DNA from: a virus | Virus record (IMG/VR): IMGVR_UViG_3300028783_000001 | Location: 104,738-168,737 of that record | Direction: 5' to 3' (one strand) | DNA: 64,000 nt | Shown: positions 39,710 to 48,913 of the stretch, one piece after another | Layout of the letters: every line of letters starts with the position of its first letter | Numbering within the stretch: position 1 is the first letter of the stretch | The notes under the pieces: model-generated | What the model saw: the letters and a program-made list of their open reading frames with translations, nothing else | What the model was told of the DNA's origin: nothing | Database searches by the model: none | Made by a program: the position numbers and the translations under genes

Positions 39710-41286
39710 GAATAAGAAGCTCCTACAGTTGTCTTGGCGCGGAAGACGGCGGAGGACATAGCGGCGCTGTAGCCGCCGAGGGAACGGAGGTGGTAATTGA
39801 GACGGAAAGAACCGCCTCTGTCGCCAAATCCTATTACAGTTGAAGCCAGAAAGCTTATTGAGCCGCCATTTACTAGAGCACCACCATTAACAGATAGATA
39901 TGGAACCGCAGAAATGACTTGAACACCCATCCTCGCAGGAGAACCATTCGTTAGATTTGTCGCCGCGTCATATGACCAAGCGCCGCCCGCGCTTGCAAAC
40001 TGACCAGCATATTGGCCCGGAACGCCGACGGATGTGTTGCCGCGCTGAAGTTCTAGAATGTTTACACCCTGAATACTTGCGATGATGCCATTTTCGACTA
40101 CGGGGTCAAACGTCCCCTCAACAATCAACGTGCCCGTAGTGTCGCTCCAACCGAGAGCGGCGGGCGTGGCCGTTAGGGACTCGGAGGCGCGGGTTGCGCT
40201 GGCGGTTGTGGTCGGGATTGGCGAAGACTGTTGAGTTGTTTCGTTCTGGACGTATTGCACCGCGATGGCGTCGCCATTCGTGGCAAGTTTGAATCCGACC
40301 GAAGGGTTAGCGAGCGTTTGTATGGGGATAGTCTGCGAGGCCCACGAGCCTGTGATCGTGATGGCCGTCCACGTCGTTCCACCGTCCGTGGTCATGTAGA
40401 CCGCGCCGGTTCCGGTGATGCGCTTCACAAGCGCGGATTGTGCGCGGGCCGACGAACCGAGGGTTATGCTCTGGAGGACCGCTCCGTTTGCTGAGGTCGC
40501 GGTGATTGAGGATGCGCCATTCGCGACGCCATCCGCGCCTGTTTGGTTCAGCGCGGCAGTGATGTTGCTCTTTGCCCACGCCGTGTTCGTGAGGTCGTTG
40601 GAATAGAGGACGACATTCGTCGCCGCCACGGACTCAAGCAGGAGACCTGCCGCCGTGGAGTTGGGATAGTCGAAGCGCGGGCCGTAGTAAGCGGAGGCTC
40701 CCGTGACGACTTGATCGCCGGCACGGGGAGCGGCTTCGTAGGTGACGGCGGATAGCGTCGCGCCATATACATCTATAGCATCGCCGGTGGTTGACATCGT
40801 TAAATAGAAATATGATGTTCCACCGCCAACACTATATGTAGAAAACTGCTGCCAACTACTAGTTAGGGGCAGCGTAGTATTGCCACCAATACCCGGAGTC
40901 CATAAAGTTACAGCCCCGGTTCCTGTCCGTCTTCTAATCCAGATGGAGGATACTGCATTTACGCCGTTTAGACCTGTATTGGATTGGTATAATGTAGCCG
41001 AAGCTGTTGCGGTAAGTGTAGAAGCATTTGTTCCACTGAATGGGTCTGCTATACCGGAGGTAACTGATATGGCAGTTTTTGTCCATGCGGCGTTTGTAAA
41101 CGTGTTGCTATACGTTAGCAGGTTGTTCGGCGCATAGGTCAGCGTGCCCGTGCTGTCGAACATCATTGCGTTGCCGGCGCGGGAAAAAGCTAACCACGGC
41201 GGCAACACGCTTGACTTGGTAAAGTTGTATTGCAGTAAAGGCTTAATGCCTGTGCTACTTAATAGTGCGCGTCTGGTACCGATCAT
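39706..41286 (-). CDS. Fibre- or adhesin-like protein with repeated beta-sandwich domains
   Basis: The 526-aa protein (ATG 41286) is very rich in Ser/Thr/Ala/Gly and short strands. Two carbohydrate-binding-like domains are similar to each other: NNLLTYSNTFTNAAWTKTAI with SSIWIRRRTGTGAVTLW, and TNVVLYSNDLTNTAWAKSNI with SALVKRITGTGAVYMT. A C-terminal LamG-like part follows (GTLIVEGTFDPVVENGIIAS). Such 'N.l.~S..~~~~~W' domains are frequent in phage tail fibre or receptor-binding proteins. Codon use here is slightly more GC-rich than in neighbours, which may reflect exchange. Confidence 0.6.
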   Translation of the reverse strand: MIGTRRALLSSTGIKPLLQYNFTKSSVLPPWLAFSRAGNAMMFDSTGTLTYAPNNLLTYSNTFTNAAWTKTAISVTSGIADPFSGTNASTLTATASATLYQSNTGLNGVNAVSSIWIRRRTGTGAVTLWTPGIGGNTTLPLTSSWQQFSTYSVGGGTSYFYLTMSTTGDAIDVYGATLSAVTYEAAPRAGDQVVTGASAYYGPRFDYPNSTAAGLLLESVAATNVVLYSNDLTNTAWAKSNITAALNQTGADGVANGASSITATSANGAVLQSITLGSSARAQSALVKRITGTGAVYMTTDGGTTWTAITITGSWASQTIPIQTLANPSVGFKLATNGDAIAVQYVQNETTQQSSPIPTTTASATRASESLTATPAALGWSDTTGTLIVEGTFDPVVENGIIASIQGVNILELQRGNTSVGVPGQYAGQFASAGGAWSYDAATNLTNGSPARMGVQVISAVPYLSVNGGALVNGGSISFLASTVIGFGDRGGSFRLNYHLRSLGGYSAAMSSAVFRAKTTVGASYS

Positions 41287-41290
41287 CCGA

Positions 41291-41797
41291 TCAACCCCAC
41301 AATGTTCCAAGCGAGATGCTCATGTCGGACGTGGAGTTGAGGGCCGCCGTCGTCGCATCGGGCACCACCACCACAAAGAGGCTCGACGACTGCCCCTGAA
41401 TAGCTTTTGCGATGCCATCCATAGTGTAGATGGTGTGCGTCCCGAGGACGCTAACGCCGTTAGTGAGATGATAGATTCCGAGGAGATACGCCGTATCGCC
41501 CGAGACGATAGCTGCGGTATTGGTGTCGGTGAATGTGCCGCTGGGCGACGTGTCGAAGATTGCGACATAGAAGCCGCCCGTCTGCAAACTGCCCTTGAAG
41601 CGAAGCGTGATGCTCTCAAGCAGCGCGGAAAACGGCGTTCTAGGAAGAATGTTGGCGAACGTCATGATGCCGCCAATGACCTTGTTCGCGGCATAGGTCG
41701 CGGCGGTGACGGTCGGCGTGACGAGGACGCGCGTGGTGGTCTGCACCAGCATTATATCTAATGGGTCTTGTGTGGAACCTGGTGAATTTGGAATCAT
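41291..41797 (-). CDS. Putative virion-associated protein next to the fibre gene
   Basis: The 168-aa protein is beta-rich (TRVLVTPTVTAATYAANKVI, SALLESITLRFKGSLQTGGF, FYVAIFDTSPSGTFTD). The pattern 'T.T.~~Ya~~~viGg~~tf' is common in phage structural proteins of unknown function. It lies immediately upstream of the fibre-like gene and is probably assembled with it. Confidence 0.55.
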   Translation of the reverse strand: MIPNSPGSTQDPLDIMLVQTTTRVLVTPTVTAATYAANKVIGGIMTFANILPRTPFSALLESITLRFKGSLQTGGFYVAIFDTSPSGTFTDTNTAAIVSGDTAYLLGIYHLTNGVSVLGTHTIYTMDGIAKAIQGQSSSLFVVVVPDATTAALNSTSDMSISLGTLWG

Positions 41798-41864
41798 CTA
41801 CGTGGCCCATGGTTAATCTTTCTTTAAGGTTCACATTCAGGACTACAAAACAACGTGGGAAGAT

Positions 41865-42224
41865 TCACATAAACGCCCCGTAGCGCTGTGCTATGATCTG
41901 GACGTTTGCGCCGTAGATTGCAGACTCTGGGATTGATACCCAGTTACTAATAATACCTGCGCCACCGCCCATGTAAGCTAGCCGATCCCCAGGAGATACG
42001 GTTAGTGATCCGGCACCTAGTGTTCCGCCACCATACGTAAATGAACCTACGACGGTGAATGAATCATAAGCGGCAATACCCTCGGACGGGCATATTGTGA
42101 TATCACCAAGAGTGGGTAGGTTTAATGCTACGGCATTGTCGGGAGCGTTTGGATCAAACGCTCCACGCGTTCTAAACGGATTGTTGTCAACGCCTGCAGA
42201 CGTCCTCCATTGCATATTTGCCAC
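41865..42224 (-). CDS. Hypothetical structural protein (119 aa)
   Basis: A beta-rich, Gly-rich protein (AAYDSFTVVGSFTYGGG, LAYMGGGAGIISNWVSIPES) with no signal peptide or membrane span. It lies between a coiled-coil membrane protein and the fibre-adjacent gene. Not recognised; a minor virion protein is the best guess. Confidence 0.5.
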   Translation of the reverse strand: MANMQWRTSAGVDNNPFRTRGAFDPNAPDNAVALNLPTLGDITICPSEGIAAYDSFTVVGSFTYGGGTLGAGSLTVSPGDRLAYMGGGAGIISNWVSIPESAIYGANVQIIAQRYGAFM

Positions 42225-42233
42225 GGTGACCTC

Positions 42234-42767
42234 CTATCTCAAGTGAATGGATGGTTGGGTAGGATTCTTACCTTGTAGAATTGCCTCGATCTGGGTTTCC
42301 ATTCGAGTAAGGTTTTGCTGGTATGGATTTATTGCGAGAAACCACAACCCACCAACAATCGTACACATCAGCATCGCGGCTGATATCCACGTAGCCCACT
42401 TTGGCTTCTCTAGCTCGGCTATCCGGGTATTGATCTCATCGTCGCTGGTCTTGATTGAATCTTTGATACGATCGATTTCAATGGCTACCGCGCTTGCATA
42501 ACGCTCGTGTGCCTCGTGACCCCAACTACTGGCAATCTTCTCTTCCGTTCGTTGGTGATAAGCATTTAGCTCCACTGCCCGCTCCTCAATAGCCCCTAGT
42601 GCCACTAGTAGTGCCTTGTCTCGGTCGGCCAGCATCTGCTCAATACGAGCAAACTTCGCTGTAAATACCTCGTCAAAGTAAATCTTTAATGTGGATGTCG
42701 TCCACTGCTGTTCGTTAAGTGGTGGCATGATGTTCGCACTCTCTGTATATGACACCTCCATAGACAC
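42234..42767 (-). CDS. Coiled-coil protein with one C-terminal membrane span
   Basis: The 177-aa product has a long helical region (residues 30-135) with heptad-like spacing (IEQMLADRDKALLVALGAIE, EIDRIKDSIKTSDDEINTRI) followed by one membrane segment (WISAAMLMCTIVGGLWFLAI) and a short polar end. This plan resembles phage proteins annotated as holin-associated or spanin-like. Start could also be an internal ATG at 42728. Function not assigned. Confidence 0.5.
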   Translation of the reverse strand: MSMEVSYTESANIMPPLNEQQWTTSTLKIYFDEVFTAKFARIEQMLADRDKALLVALGAIEERAVELNAYHQRTEEKIASSWGHEAHERYASAVAIEIDRIKDSIKTSDDEINTRIAELEKPKWATWISAAMLMCTIVGGLWFLAINPYQQNLTRMETQIEAILQGKNPTQPSIHLR

Positions 42768-42783
42768 TCGAGATTACACTTGG

Positions 42784-42811
42784 AGGGTGGCGGATTAGTT
42801 TCCGCCACCCT
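42784..42811 (-). terminator. Hairpin after the exported protein gene
   Basis: AGGGTGGCGGA and TCCGCCACCCT make a perfect 11-bp stem with a 6-base loop, 10 bases after the stop at 42822. No T-run follows on the transcribed strand. Its GGGTGGC core resembles the hairpin after the sheath gene. Confidence 0.6.
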
Positions 42812-42821
42812 GTTTATTAGA

Positions 42822-43760
42822 TTACCAAACCCTCGCTTGGAACCAATCGCCAACTGCATATCCGAGGATTTGCAGTTTGCTGCCCGGAGGAGACTCGGTT
42901 GGATTGGTATGAATCTCGGAAACTACCGCGACGTATTGCGCGCTAGAACCAGAGGCAACTGGAGTCGTGCCATTGTCCGTTACCCATAATACGTGGGAAG
43001 CGGTTAGCATGCTGTTATACACCTTGTAGCCATTGACGGGAGCAATGGCCAGAGTCTGCGCGGCGGGGGTCATAGTGACCGTCCACGTTGCACCAGTGCC
43101 GGCACCAGTTGTAGTGACGCCACCGAGGATGGTGGTCGATGGATACACGATACCAGAACCAGCAGTGTTAGTCGCAGTCTTTACACCAAACGAGAGGGCA
43201 AAGGTTGCACCGGTCAACGACGCGGTGCAACTACCTGGCTCGACGGTGAGGCTGGTAGGCATTACCGTGTAGTCGCCTGCAACTGATACTACAAGCGCAC
43301 CAGATATTGCACCACCAGCGATGGTCCCAGTTACCTGAAACTTAGTGCCCGTTCCGGTAGTACCAGTACAAGTAGTAGCACCAGTAGTGCCGCCGGATCC
43401 ACCAGCGGCAACTGTTGCTGAGTAGAGCTGCACGTGGGTGATGGTAAGCACGGAGTGAGTAACTCCACCATCGGTGAGGGTCTGCGTATCACCGATAACG
43501 TAACCGCTGCCCATGACGGAGTATGCAACGCTGGCGACGTAACCAGAAACCTGACCGTCTAGGTTGGTAACAGGAAGCGTGACGTTTACTCCACCCATCG
43601 AAGGATTTGGGTATCCGTTTCCTGGTGCCGTTACTGGACCGGCTTGGTATGGTGAGTAGGTGACAACTGGACTGACGGCGTTTGCACTGGTGGCAAGTCC
43701 GAACAGCGCGGCGGCACCGGCAACTGCACCGATCCAGCCTAGGTGATTTTTAAACTTCAT
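42822..43760 (-). CDS. Exported Thr/Gly-rich beta protein (312 aa)
   Basis: A signal peptide (KNHLGWIGAVAGAAALFGLA, cleavage near SANA-V) leads a 285-residue mature protein of repeated short strands and Thr/Gly/Ser loops. A Cys pair (TTCTGT, GSCTAS) may form a disulfide. It looks like a surface or appendage protein. A phage protein with a Sec signal and this composition could be displayed on the host or, if the segment is not cleaved, be virion-bound. A hairpin follows the stop. Confidence 0.55.
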   Translation of the reverse strand: MKFKNHLGWIGAVAGAAALFGLATSANAVSPVVTYSPYQAGPVTAPGNGYPNPSMGGVNVTLPVTNLDGQVSGYVASVAYSVMGSGYVIGDTQTLTDGGVTHSVLTITHVQLYSATVAAGGSGGTTGATTCTGTTGTGTKFQVTGTIAGGAISGALVVSVAGDYTVMPTSLTVEPGSCTASLTGATFALSFGVKTATNTAGSGIVYPSTTILGGVTTTGAGTGATWTVTMTPAAQTLAIAPVNGYKVYNSMLTASHVLWVTDNGTTPVASGSSAQYVAVVSEIHTNPTESPPGSKLQILGYAVGDWFQARVW

Positions 43761-43824
43761 GTTTGTTTCCTCTGTTGGTTTGTATAGTCATGGAACCTGC
43801 AGGTTTCACATCCTAAATTGGTCC

Positions 43825-44136
43825 CTAATCCACAGGCTCAATTACACGCCCGCGAATCTTAATGGGGACAACTTCTAACATATCCGTAAATAGCTTGGGT
43901 ATGATTGGCAACCGGAATCGGTCTCTGAAAAAGCCAATCTCTTCATCCGGGGCGTTTAGTGGATGAACCCACACAGAAACACCAACAAGCAGGACTGAGA
44001 TTATTCCTGATGCATGAAGATTGTAAGCACGTACCTGATACAACTGACCCTTGATTAGCGATACCGGTGTCATGCGCGGCTTGGCATCGATACATATTAT
44101 TTCGGTTAATGGTGGCAGGTCTGGTGGAATCATCAC
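43825..44136 (-). CDS. Hypothetical protein (103 aa)
   Basis: A compact beta-rich protein: IICIDAKPRMTPVSLIKGQL, YQVRAYNLHASGIISVLLVG, then RDRFRLP. The pattern 'v.cID......l.kG..Y.v' followed by 'RFr' resembles small beta-barrel phage proteins of unknown function. It lies between the exported protein and the prohead-protease-like gene. Confidence 0.5.
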   Translation of the reverse strand: MMIPPDLPPLTEIICIDAKPRMTPVSLIKGQLYQVRAYNLHASGIISVLLVGVSVWVHPLNAPDEEIGFFRDRFRLPIIPKLFTDMLEVVPIKIRGRVIEPVD

Positions 44137-44153
44137 TGGCTCCTATTAACAAA

Positions 44154-44906
44154 TCACCCGATTGGCTCTGCCATTGCCCCACGCCACGCTGGTGTAGCGA
44201 CGCTAGATAATTCAAAGCCGGTGCACCCACGAGCGATACGGTAGACTAGCTTATTCCCAACACTACCAACACACACGCCACGCTTCGGATGGATGTGACC
44301 ACAACCGCCCTCGCGTAGCGAGGCGTTGCATACCGAGCAGTTGTAATCGCTAACCCAACAGCCCATACTAAACCCGGAACGCCCACCCTGAACGCGTGCG
44401 GCTAGCTCAGGAAATTTGTTACGATCCCACCCGGCCAGCAGCACCACACGGTGCAAGTCGCCCACGTAGTTTGGCACGCGCTTCATCGACGCATCGAAGA
44501 TCATTCCACGCGCAATCGTGGGATCTTGGTTTGCGTGCTCCTCGTGCGTCGGCTTACCCACCCACGTGCGGTATGAGATGCGCCCGGCGTTTGGATTCCA
44601 CGCGCTCATCTCCTCAAACGGGAAGGCCGCGAGGTTTGCGTTTGGTAGGTCCGTCAGGAAGATTGTGCAGGGAACGATGATGTAGTCGGACATCGACGCT
44701 GAGGTTCCGTAGACCTCAGACGCATAGGGCATCCAGCTATTGACGTTTAGGAGCGCGGTGGCAACCTGGCCTTTATCCGTAACGCCGTCGGGTAGCGATC
44801 CTGTCTTGACAACTTGATGCATGTCTATAGGAGCGTCTGCTGTAGAATCCTCTGCAGCAGCATACTCTACGAAGCGATTTTCGTCGCTGGCCATCATTAA
44901 GTTCAT
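44154..44906 (-). CDS. Prohead protease-like protein
   Basis: The 250-aa product starts at ATG 44906 behind CAGGAG. It contains KPTHEEHANQDPTIARGMIFD (candidate catalytic His) and about 50 residues later GRSGFSMGCWVSDYNCSVC (candidate Ser in 'SMG'), the order seen in capsid maturation proteases of the S77/S78 kind. The Cys pairs after the SMG motif (CSVCNASL, CGHIHPKRGVC) may bind zinc, and this His-SMG-Cys pattern is common in large myoviruses. The gene lies between portal and capsid clusters, consistent with a head-maturation role. Confidence 0.6.
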   Translation of the reverse strand: MNLMMASDENRFVEYAAAEDSTADAPIDMHQVVKTGSLPDGVTDKGQVATALLNVNSWMPYASEVYGTSASMSDYIIVPCTIFLTDLPNANLAAFPFEEMSAWNPNAGRISYRTWVGKPTHEEHANQDPTIARGMIFDASMKRVPNYVGDLHRVVLLAGWDRNKFPELAARVQGGRSGFSMGCWVSDYNCSVCNASLREGGCGHIHPKRGVCVGSVGNKLVYRIARGCTGFELSSVATPAWRGAMAEPIG

Positions 44907-44907
44907 G

Positions 44908-45198
44908 CTAATCTCCTGAATCGGAGTCAATCCATGCTTGGAATGACCCGCGTCCAAAGCGAGTGTAGCTGGCGACGTCGCCAGCCGGGTTGTAGGCAAG
45001 CCACGGATAAAACTTATCATCGTGGTCGGCACACACAATGCAGTGCCACTCCTCACCGTCGACCATGACATCTGCGTCGAGGTCGCCATGGAGCGCGAGG
45101 GTGTTTATGATTTCATCTACCATGATCCATGTGACGTCTGTCATGCTAGAGTCTGGGTAGATGCTATAATTACCCAAGGGTCGCCAGGTATGAGTCAT
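44908..45198 (-). CDS. Hypothetical acidic protein (96 aa)
   Basis: Acidic small protein with Trp-rich strands (TWRPLGNYSIYPDSSMTDVT, EEWHCIVCADHDDKFYPWL). It overlaps the previous gene by four bases and ends one base before the protease start, so expression is coupled. Not recognised. Confidence 0.55.
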   Translation of the reverse strand: MTHTWRPLGNYSIYPDSSMTDVTWIMVDEIINTLALHGDLDADVMVDGEEWHCIVCADHDDKFYPWLAYNPAGDVASYTRFGRGSFQAWIDSDSGD

Positions 45199-45644
45199 GC
45201 CTGGGCTCCGGCGGCTGTCTTTGAAAAACGATCAAGGTTGTCTGGGTCTGCATTAAACTCAATCTTGGAAGCGTGCTCCTTACCAGCTGCGATGGCGCAT
45301 GAGAACCAGCTGAGCATGATAACTTCGTCTGGTGCCTGCAGCTTGAACCGGCTGGTAAACGCGCGAGCCCACTTGCGAGCATCTGCACCAAAGCTATTGA
45401 AGTCGAAGAATGTTGAGAACTCACGGCTGCGAGCCTCTGCGGCGGTCTCATGTTCGATGAATAATGTCTCGCGGAAGACTGTCTTGCCAACCAGATTCGA
45501 CTCTTGAATGAGGAAGGACGACTCTTCATCATCTGTGCGAACCAACTCTACCACGCGGTCTGGTGTAATTCGAACTACTCTCCACAACAATCGTGAGTCG
45601 GTATTTGCAGCATCTGCCTTTACGATGTCATTGACATTCAACAT
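45195..45644 (-). CDS. Hypothetical protein (149 aa)
   Basis: N-terminal beta-rich domain (MLNVNDIVKADAANTDSRLL, WRVVRITPDRVVELVRTDDE, NLVGKTVFRETLF), then helices (ARKWARAFTSRFKLQAPDEV). The first half resembles a small barrel that could bind nucleic acid, but there is no specific motif. It is coupled to the next gene by an ATGA overlap. Confidence 0.55.
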   Translation of the reverse strand: MLNVNDIVKADAANTDSRLLWRVVRITPDRVVELVRTDDEESSFLIQESNLVGKTVFRETLFIEHETAAEARSREFSTFFDFNSFGADARKWARAFTSRFKLQAPDEVIMLSWFSCAIAAGKEHASKIEFNADPDNLDRFSKTAAGAQA

Positions 45645-45683
45645 GAGGGTCGGCTCCGCGTTGTGGGTTTGTGTATGAGATAA

Positions 45684-45760
45684 TGGTCTGAGCAGCAGGA
45701 TTCGAACCTACGACCTCCTCATTCCGAATGAGGCACGCTACCAGGCTGCGCTATGCTCAG
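45684..45760 (-). tRNA. tRNA-Pro (anticodon CGG)
   Basis: The 77-nt cloverleaf has a perfect acceptor CTGAGCA / TGCTCAG (C1-G72 as in bacterial tRNA-Pro), D arm GCGC-AGCCTGGTA-GCGT, anticodon arm CCTCA-TTCGGAA-TGAGG reading CGG, T arm with GGTTCGAATCC and an encoded CCA. It lies between two coding genes on the same strand. Confidence 0.92.
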
Positions 45761-45766
45761 ATATGA

Positions 45767-46102
45767 TTAGGCAGATTTCCTCATTGGCTCGTAGTCGACT
45801 CCGTCTTTTGTGACTATAAAATTCAACTCAATGTATGGTTCTGGTTCGGGATATACACCGGCGAGCGAACCATCAGGGTGGTAATAGAACGCCATACCCT
45901 TCGGTGGATAGATGTCCGTATGCGCTACGAGATTTAGCTTGGCTTGATCCAGCTTAGGGTTGTCGTCTATATCGTCTGAGACGACCTTAAAACTAAGAAT
46001 GTCACGGGCATGTTGGATGCTATCGAGAAGACAACGCAACGGGCCGCATACATGATCCGCCTTGCATGTGTGGTTTGTTTCATTTGTGGTGTCGTTCATC
46101 AC
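45767..46102 (-). CDS. Hypothetical protein with PDGSLA motif (111 aa)
   Basis: The N-terminus has a short Cys/His stretch (HTCKADHVCGPLRC), then helices and a C-terminal YYHPDGSLAGVYPEPEPY motif. The same PDGSLA-x(3)-EP motif appears in the 85-aa protein at 46718-46975, indicating a shared small module. It overlaps the next upstream gene by four bases. Confidence 0.55.
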   Translation of the reverse strand: MMNDTTNETNHTCKADHVCGPLRCLLDSIQHARDILSFKVVSDDIDDNPKLDQAKLNLVAHTDIYPPKGMAFYYHPDGSLAGVYPEPEPYIELNFIVTKDGVDYEPMRKSA

Positions 46103-46716
46103 TGTGCATCCATTCTCGGTTGGGTGATTATTTCAGCCTGCTCATGGCCAATCCACTGCAGAGCTACAGGACCTACTTCAAGCGCGTTCCAGTAGCGCGC
46201 GCCGGTTGTCTTACCATTCCACGTCTGCGCATATGAAAACTGTAATACGTTTTGGTGAACGACACCACTTGCGAGTGTGAGGCTTGGAAGCAGCGCCTCA
46301 AACACAACCACTTGATACCCATTGCCTATGACGCAAAATGGTGGCCAGCTCTTTGTTGGGTTGTAGGTCGGATAGTTTGATATTATCTGACCAATGCTGA
46401 TCAGGTTTCCCCACAGGATCGGGGTAGATAGCACCTCCTCCTGAACAGGTCCGAATACCGATTTTAGGAGTGCATTTTTCTGCGGATAGTCGTCACGCCA
46501 CTCCTTCAACCCCAGGCTTGGATCATATTGCAGATACCAGGTGTCCAGCCATGTGCCGTTGGCATCATAGTCTTTACACAACATGGAATCTGTTGCTAGA
46601 TCATATGAGAATAGTGACGACACCGATGGGCACGTTCCCGTCGCATCCACGTAGTGGAACCAACGTCGCTCAGTCGTCTTAAAGAATGGCCAGTAGGCAG
46701 CGACTGGGATCGTCAT
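46099..46716 (-). CDS. Hypothetical Trp/Tyr-rich protein (205 aa)
   Basis: Starts at ATG 46716 with GGAG six bases upstream. The protein is rich in aromatics (AAYWPFFKTTERRWFHYVDA, WLDTWYLQYDPSLGLKEW) and beta-strand patterns, consistent with a virion or carbohydrate-binding surface protein. It has no signal peptide. It lies near the portal gene but no portal-associated family is recognised. Confidence 0.55.
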   Translation of the reverse strand: MTIPVAAYWPFFKTTERRWFHYVDATGTCPSVSSLFSYDLATDSMLCKDYDANGTWLDTWYLQYDPSLGLKEWRDDYPQKNALLKSVFGPVQEEVLSTPILWGNLISIGQIISNYPTYNPTKSWPPFCVIGNGYQVVVFEALLPSLTLASGVVHQNVLQFSYAQTWNGKTTGARYWNALEVGPVALQWIGHEQAEIITQPRMDAQ

Positions 46717-46717
46717 G

Positions 46718-46975
46718 TTATGCTCCATCTAATCTAATGCGAGTGGATGGGGAATATGTTGCCTTCGGCTCCAGGTATTCAAACGCCAAACTTCCATCTG
46801 GGTTGTACATGGGACGCGTGCGCTCAATAGGCCAAGATAGTTGCTGCATCGGCCCATCACATAAATATGCAAAGGGTAGCAGCATCGACTCTTGTAGCTT
46901 GCGCTCAAAGGCAGCGATGAGCGCAAACGCATCAAACAGTTCATCAGTCGGTGTAGAAGCAATTTCCTCAACCAT
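46718..46975 (-). CDS. Hypothetical protein with PDGSLA motif (85 aa)
   Basis: A helical N-terminus (ELFDAFALIAAFERKLQESM) is followed by TRPMYNPDGSLAFEYLEPKA, closely matching the motif in the 111-aa protein at 45767-46102. The ATG overlaps the portal stop codon (TAATG). Small coupled proteins after portals may be assembly factors; no family is known to me. Confidence 0.55.
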   Translation of the reverse strand: MVEEIASTPTDELFDAFALIAAFERKLQESMLLPFAYLCDGPMQQLSWPIERTRPMYNPDGSLAFEYLEPKATYSPSTRIRLDGA

Positions 46976-48912
46976 TAGAAGCCTCCCTCTGGCGCTCCCT
47001 GATACTGCAATCCATACCTCTTAATCAAGTGGGTGGTCTTCTTGGGCTCATGCTTGTCGTGCATAAGCCAGTTCATGCGCTGCGCAACAGACGCGTTGGC
47101 TGCCGCGACGATGCGATTCTGCTTCTCACCAGTATCGTTGCGGAAGCGCTGTGTTGTGTGGTAAGAATGACCGTTGATGGAATTGCGCGGTTGGAATTTG
47201 TCGTCGCGGTCGAAGCGCTGTAGAATGCTCTTGCGTCTGAATGGAGCAAGCGCCTTGTGGGGATCGTAGTTTCCATACTCCCCACCGCCCTGATCGTCGC
47301 CGCCACCGTCTTGCTGCTCCTGGCCGGTAACACCACCGGCCTGCTGAATGGCCTGCTTGTAGACCGCCAACTTCGCCTGCATCTCGACGTCGTCCTGCGC
47401 GCCGTTTATGATGTCACCAATATCCTGACCACCAGCCGACGCCATCATCCTGATCGGAATCGGGACGCCGGCCTGCTGCAGCAGCATGAGCATGTCGATA
47501 TAGTCTTTATCACCCTCTGGACGGATGCTGTTATGCCAGCTGATAGTTGGCGTAAGGTAGTCACCGATGTCGACATCGCTGTCCTGCGCACGTTCAACAT
47601 AGTTGTTGGTATAATGGAAGCTGCGGTCTTCTCCTAGCATGGTGCGGCGGAGACTGGTCTCCTCAAAATCGCCCATGAGCGCACGGCGGTGATTGTTGAC
47701 GATGGCCGTGTATGGAAATATCTTCTCGTAGAAAACGCTTCGTGTGATGTAGTCGCGAAAGGCGCGGATCATGTTAATGAAGATCGTTAGCGTTGCGCTG
47801 ACGGAGTCTAAGCTCATGTCGCCGCCAAGCAGACCGTCAGGCATGCCGAGGCCCTTGAGCTTTATGCTCGTGAGCACATCAATATTATCTGTCCACTTCC
47901 AGAAATCTCCCGCGCCGCCAATCTCTTGTGGCATGACGCCTGCACGCGTCGTAACGACGGCACCCAACGGATCAAGGTCGGCATCTAGAAACAACCCAGA
48001 CAGCTCCTGCATCTCCTCGACAGATGGATCCCAGTTTTCGTCACCGGCAACGATGTGGAGAACTGGGCGTTGCCTACGGTAGGCCATCTCAGTGGTCCCG
48101 CGCGCTAGCGATTTTTCCAATATATAGGTGATCATAATCTTGCGGAATAATGAGATTCCAAGCGGCTGGTGTGATAGGCCACGGCGCGGGATGTAGAGCG
48201 TGTTTTCCGGCTGCAGCTTTACGAGACCACCCTTGCGAAAATCCTCCGGCATAAACTTGAGGTATGCCTGCATGCGTGGGTCCTTAAGACCGATATGCAT
48301 CATGCGAGCCGCCTCTGGCGGAATATGGATGTCGATGACCGGAGTCGCCCCAAAGAATGGAACTGGTGTAATTTCCGCGTGGATCAAGTCTTGCGGCATC
48401 ATCGCGCTAAAGCACTTGTCCTTGTCGTCGAATATGGCGGTGCCGAGAAACGCACCGTCGACGAGGTAGGATGCCGCCAGCGTGGGTAGCAAGCTCTTGA
48501 CGCGGATGCGATCCATGCCGGACAAGTAGGGCTTGAGGTGGTCCTTATCCGGCATTCCTGATAGCGAGAAGTTGCCAAACGGAACACCAACGATGGTATC
48601 TACAACGGCACCACTAATTGGATCATTGTCATACATCTCACGCGCGAGCATGATCGTCTCAAGCGGCGAGTTTACCAGTAAGCCGGCGGAGAGCGATAGG
48701 TTTGTAGGTTTTGCAAACGACCTTACCACCGTATTGTTTGGTATGCCGTTGCCCATCGTATCTGGTAATGGTATGCCAGTACCGGGCGTCATCCCGTTGT
48801 CCGAACTACCATGAGCCGTGAACCCAGACCGCTGACGCGGACGTGGGCCCATGTCACCTCTGGTCTTAAACTTTCCACCGACCATCCGGTGCCTTCCAGC
48901 TCCCTTCAACAT
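46975..48912 (-). CDS. Portal protein
   Basis: The 645-aa product has the portal pattern: an N-terminal wing (LVNSPLETIMLAREMYDNDP, GAVVDTIVGVPFG), a stem/crown with KIMITYILEKSLARGTTEMA, and SIKLKGLGMPDGLLGGDMSLDS followed by TIFINMIRAFRDYITRSVFY, as in large-myovirus portals. The C-terminus is Gln/Gly-rich, then basic with HDKHEPKKTTHLIKRY. It would form the dodecameric ring through which DNA is packaged. It follows the 75-aa gene by one base and lies downstream of the giant helicase. Confidence 0.8.
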   Translation of the reverse strand: MLKGAGRHRMVGGKFKTRGDMGPRPRQRSGFTAHGSSDNGMTPGTGIPLPDTMGNGIPNNTVVRSFAKPTNLSLSAGLLVNSPLETIMLAREMYDNDPISGAVVDTIVGVPFGNFSLSGMPDKDHLKPYLSGMDRIRVKSLLPTLAASYLVDGAFLGTAIFDDKDKCFSAMMPQDLIHAEITPVPFFGATPVIDIHIPPEAARMMHIGLKDPRMQAYLKFMPEDFRKGGLVKLQPENTLYIPRRGLSHQPLGISLFRKIMITYILEKSLARGTTEMAYRRQRPVLHIVAGDENWDPSVEEMQELSGLFLDADLDPLGAVVTTRAGVMPQEIGGAGDFWKWTDNIDVLTSIKLKGLGMPDGLLGGDMSLDSVSATLTIFINMIRAFRDYITRSVFYEKIFPYTAIVNNHRRALMGDFEETSLRRTMLGEDRSFHYTNNYVERAQDSDVDIGDYLTPTISWHNSIRPEGDKDYIDMLMLLQQAGVPIPIRMMASAGGQDIGDIINGAQDDVEMQAKLAVYKQAIQQAGGVTGQEQQDGGGDDQGGGEYGNYDPHKALAPFRRKSILQRFDRDDKFQPRNSINGHSYHTTQRFRNDTGEKQNRIVAAANASVAQRMNWLMHDKHEPKKTTHLIKRYGLQYQGAPEGGF

Positions 48913-48913
48913 A

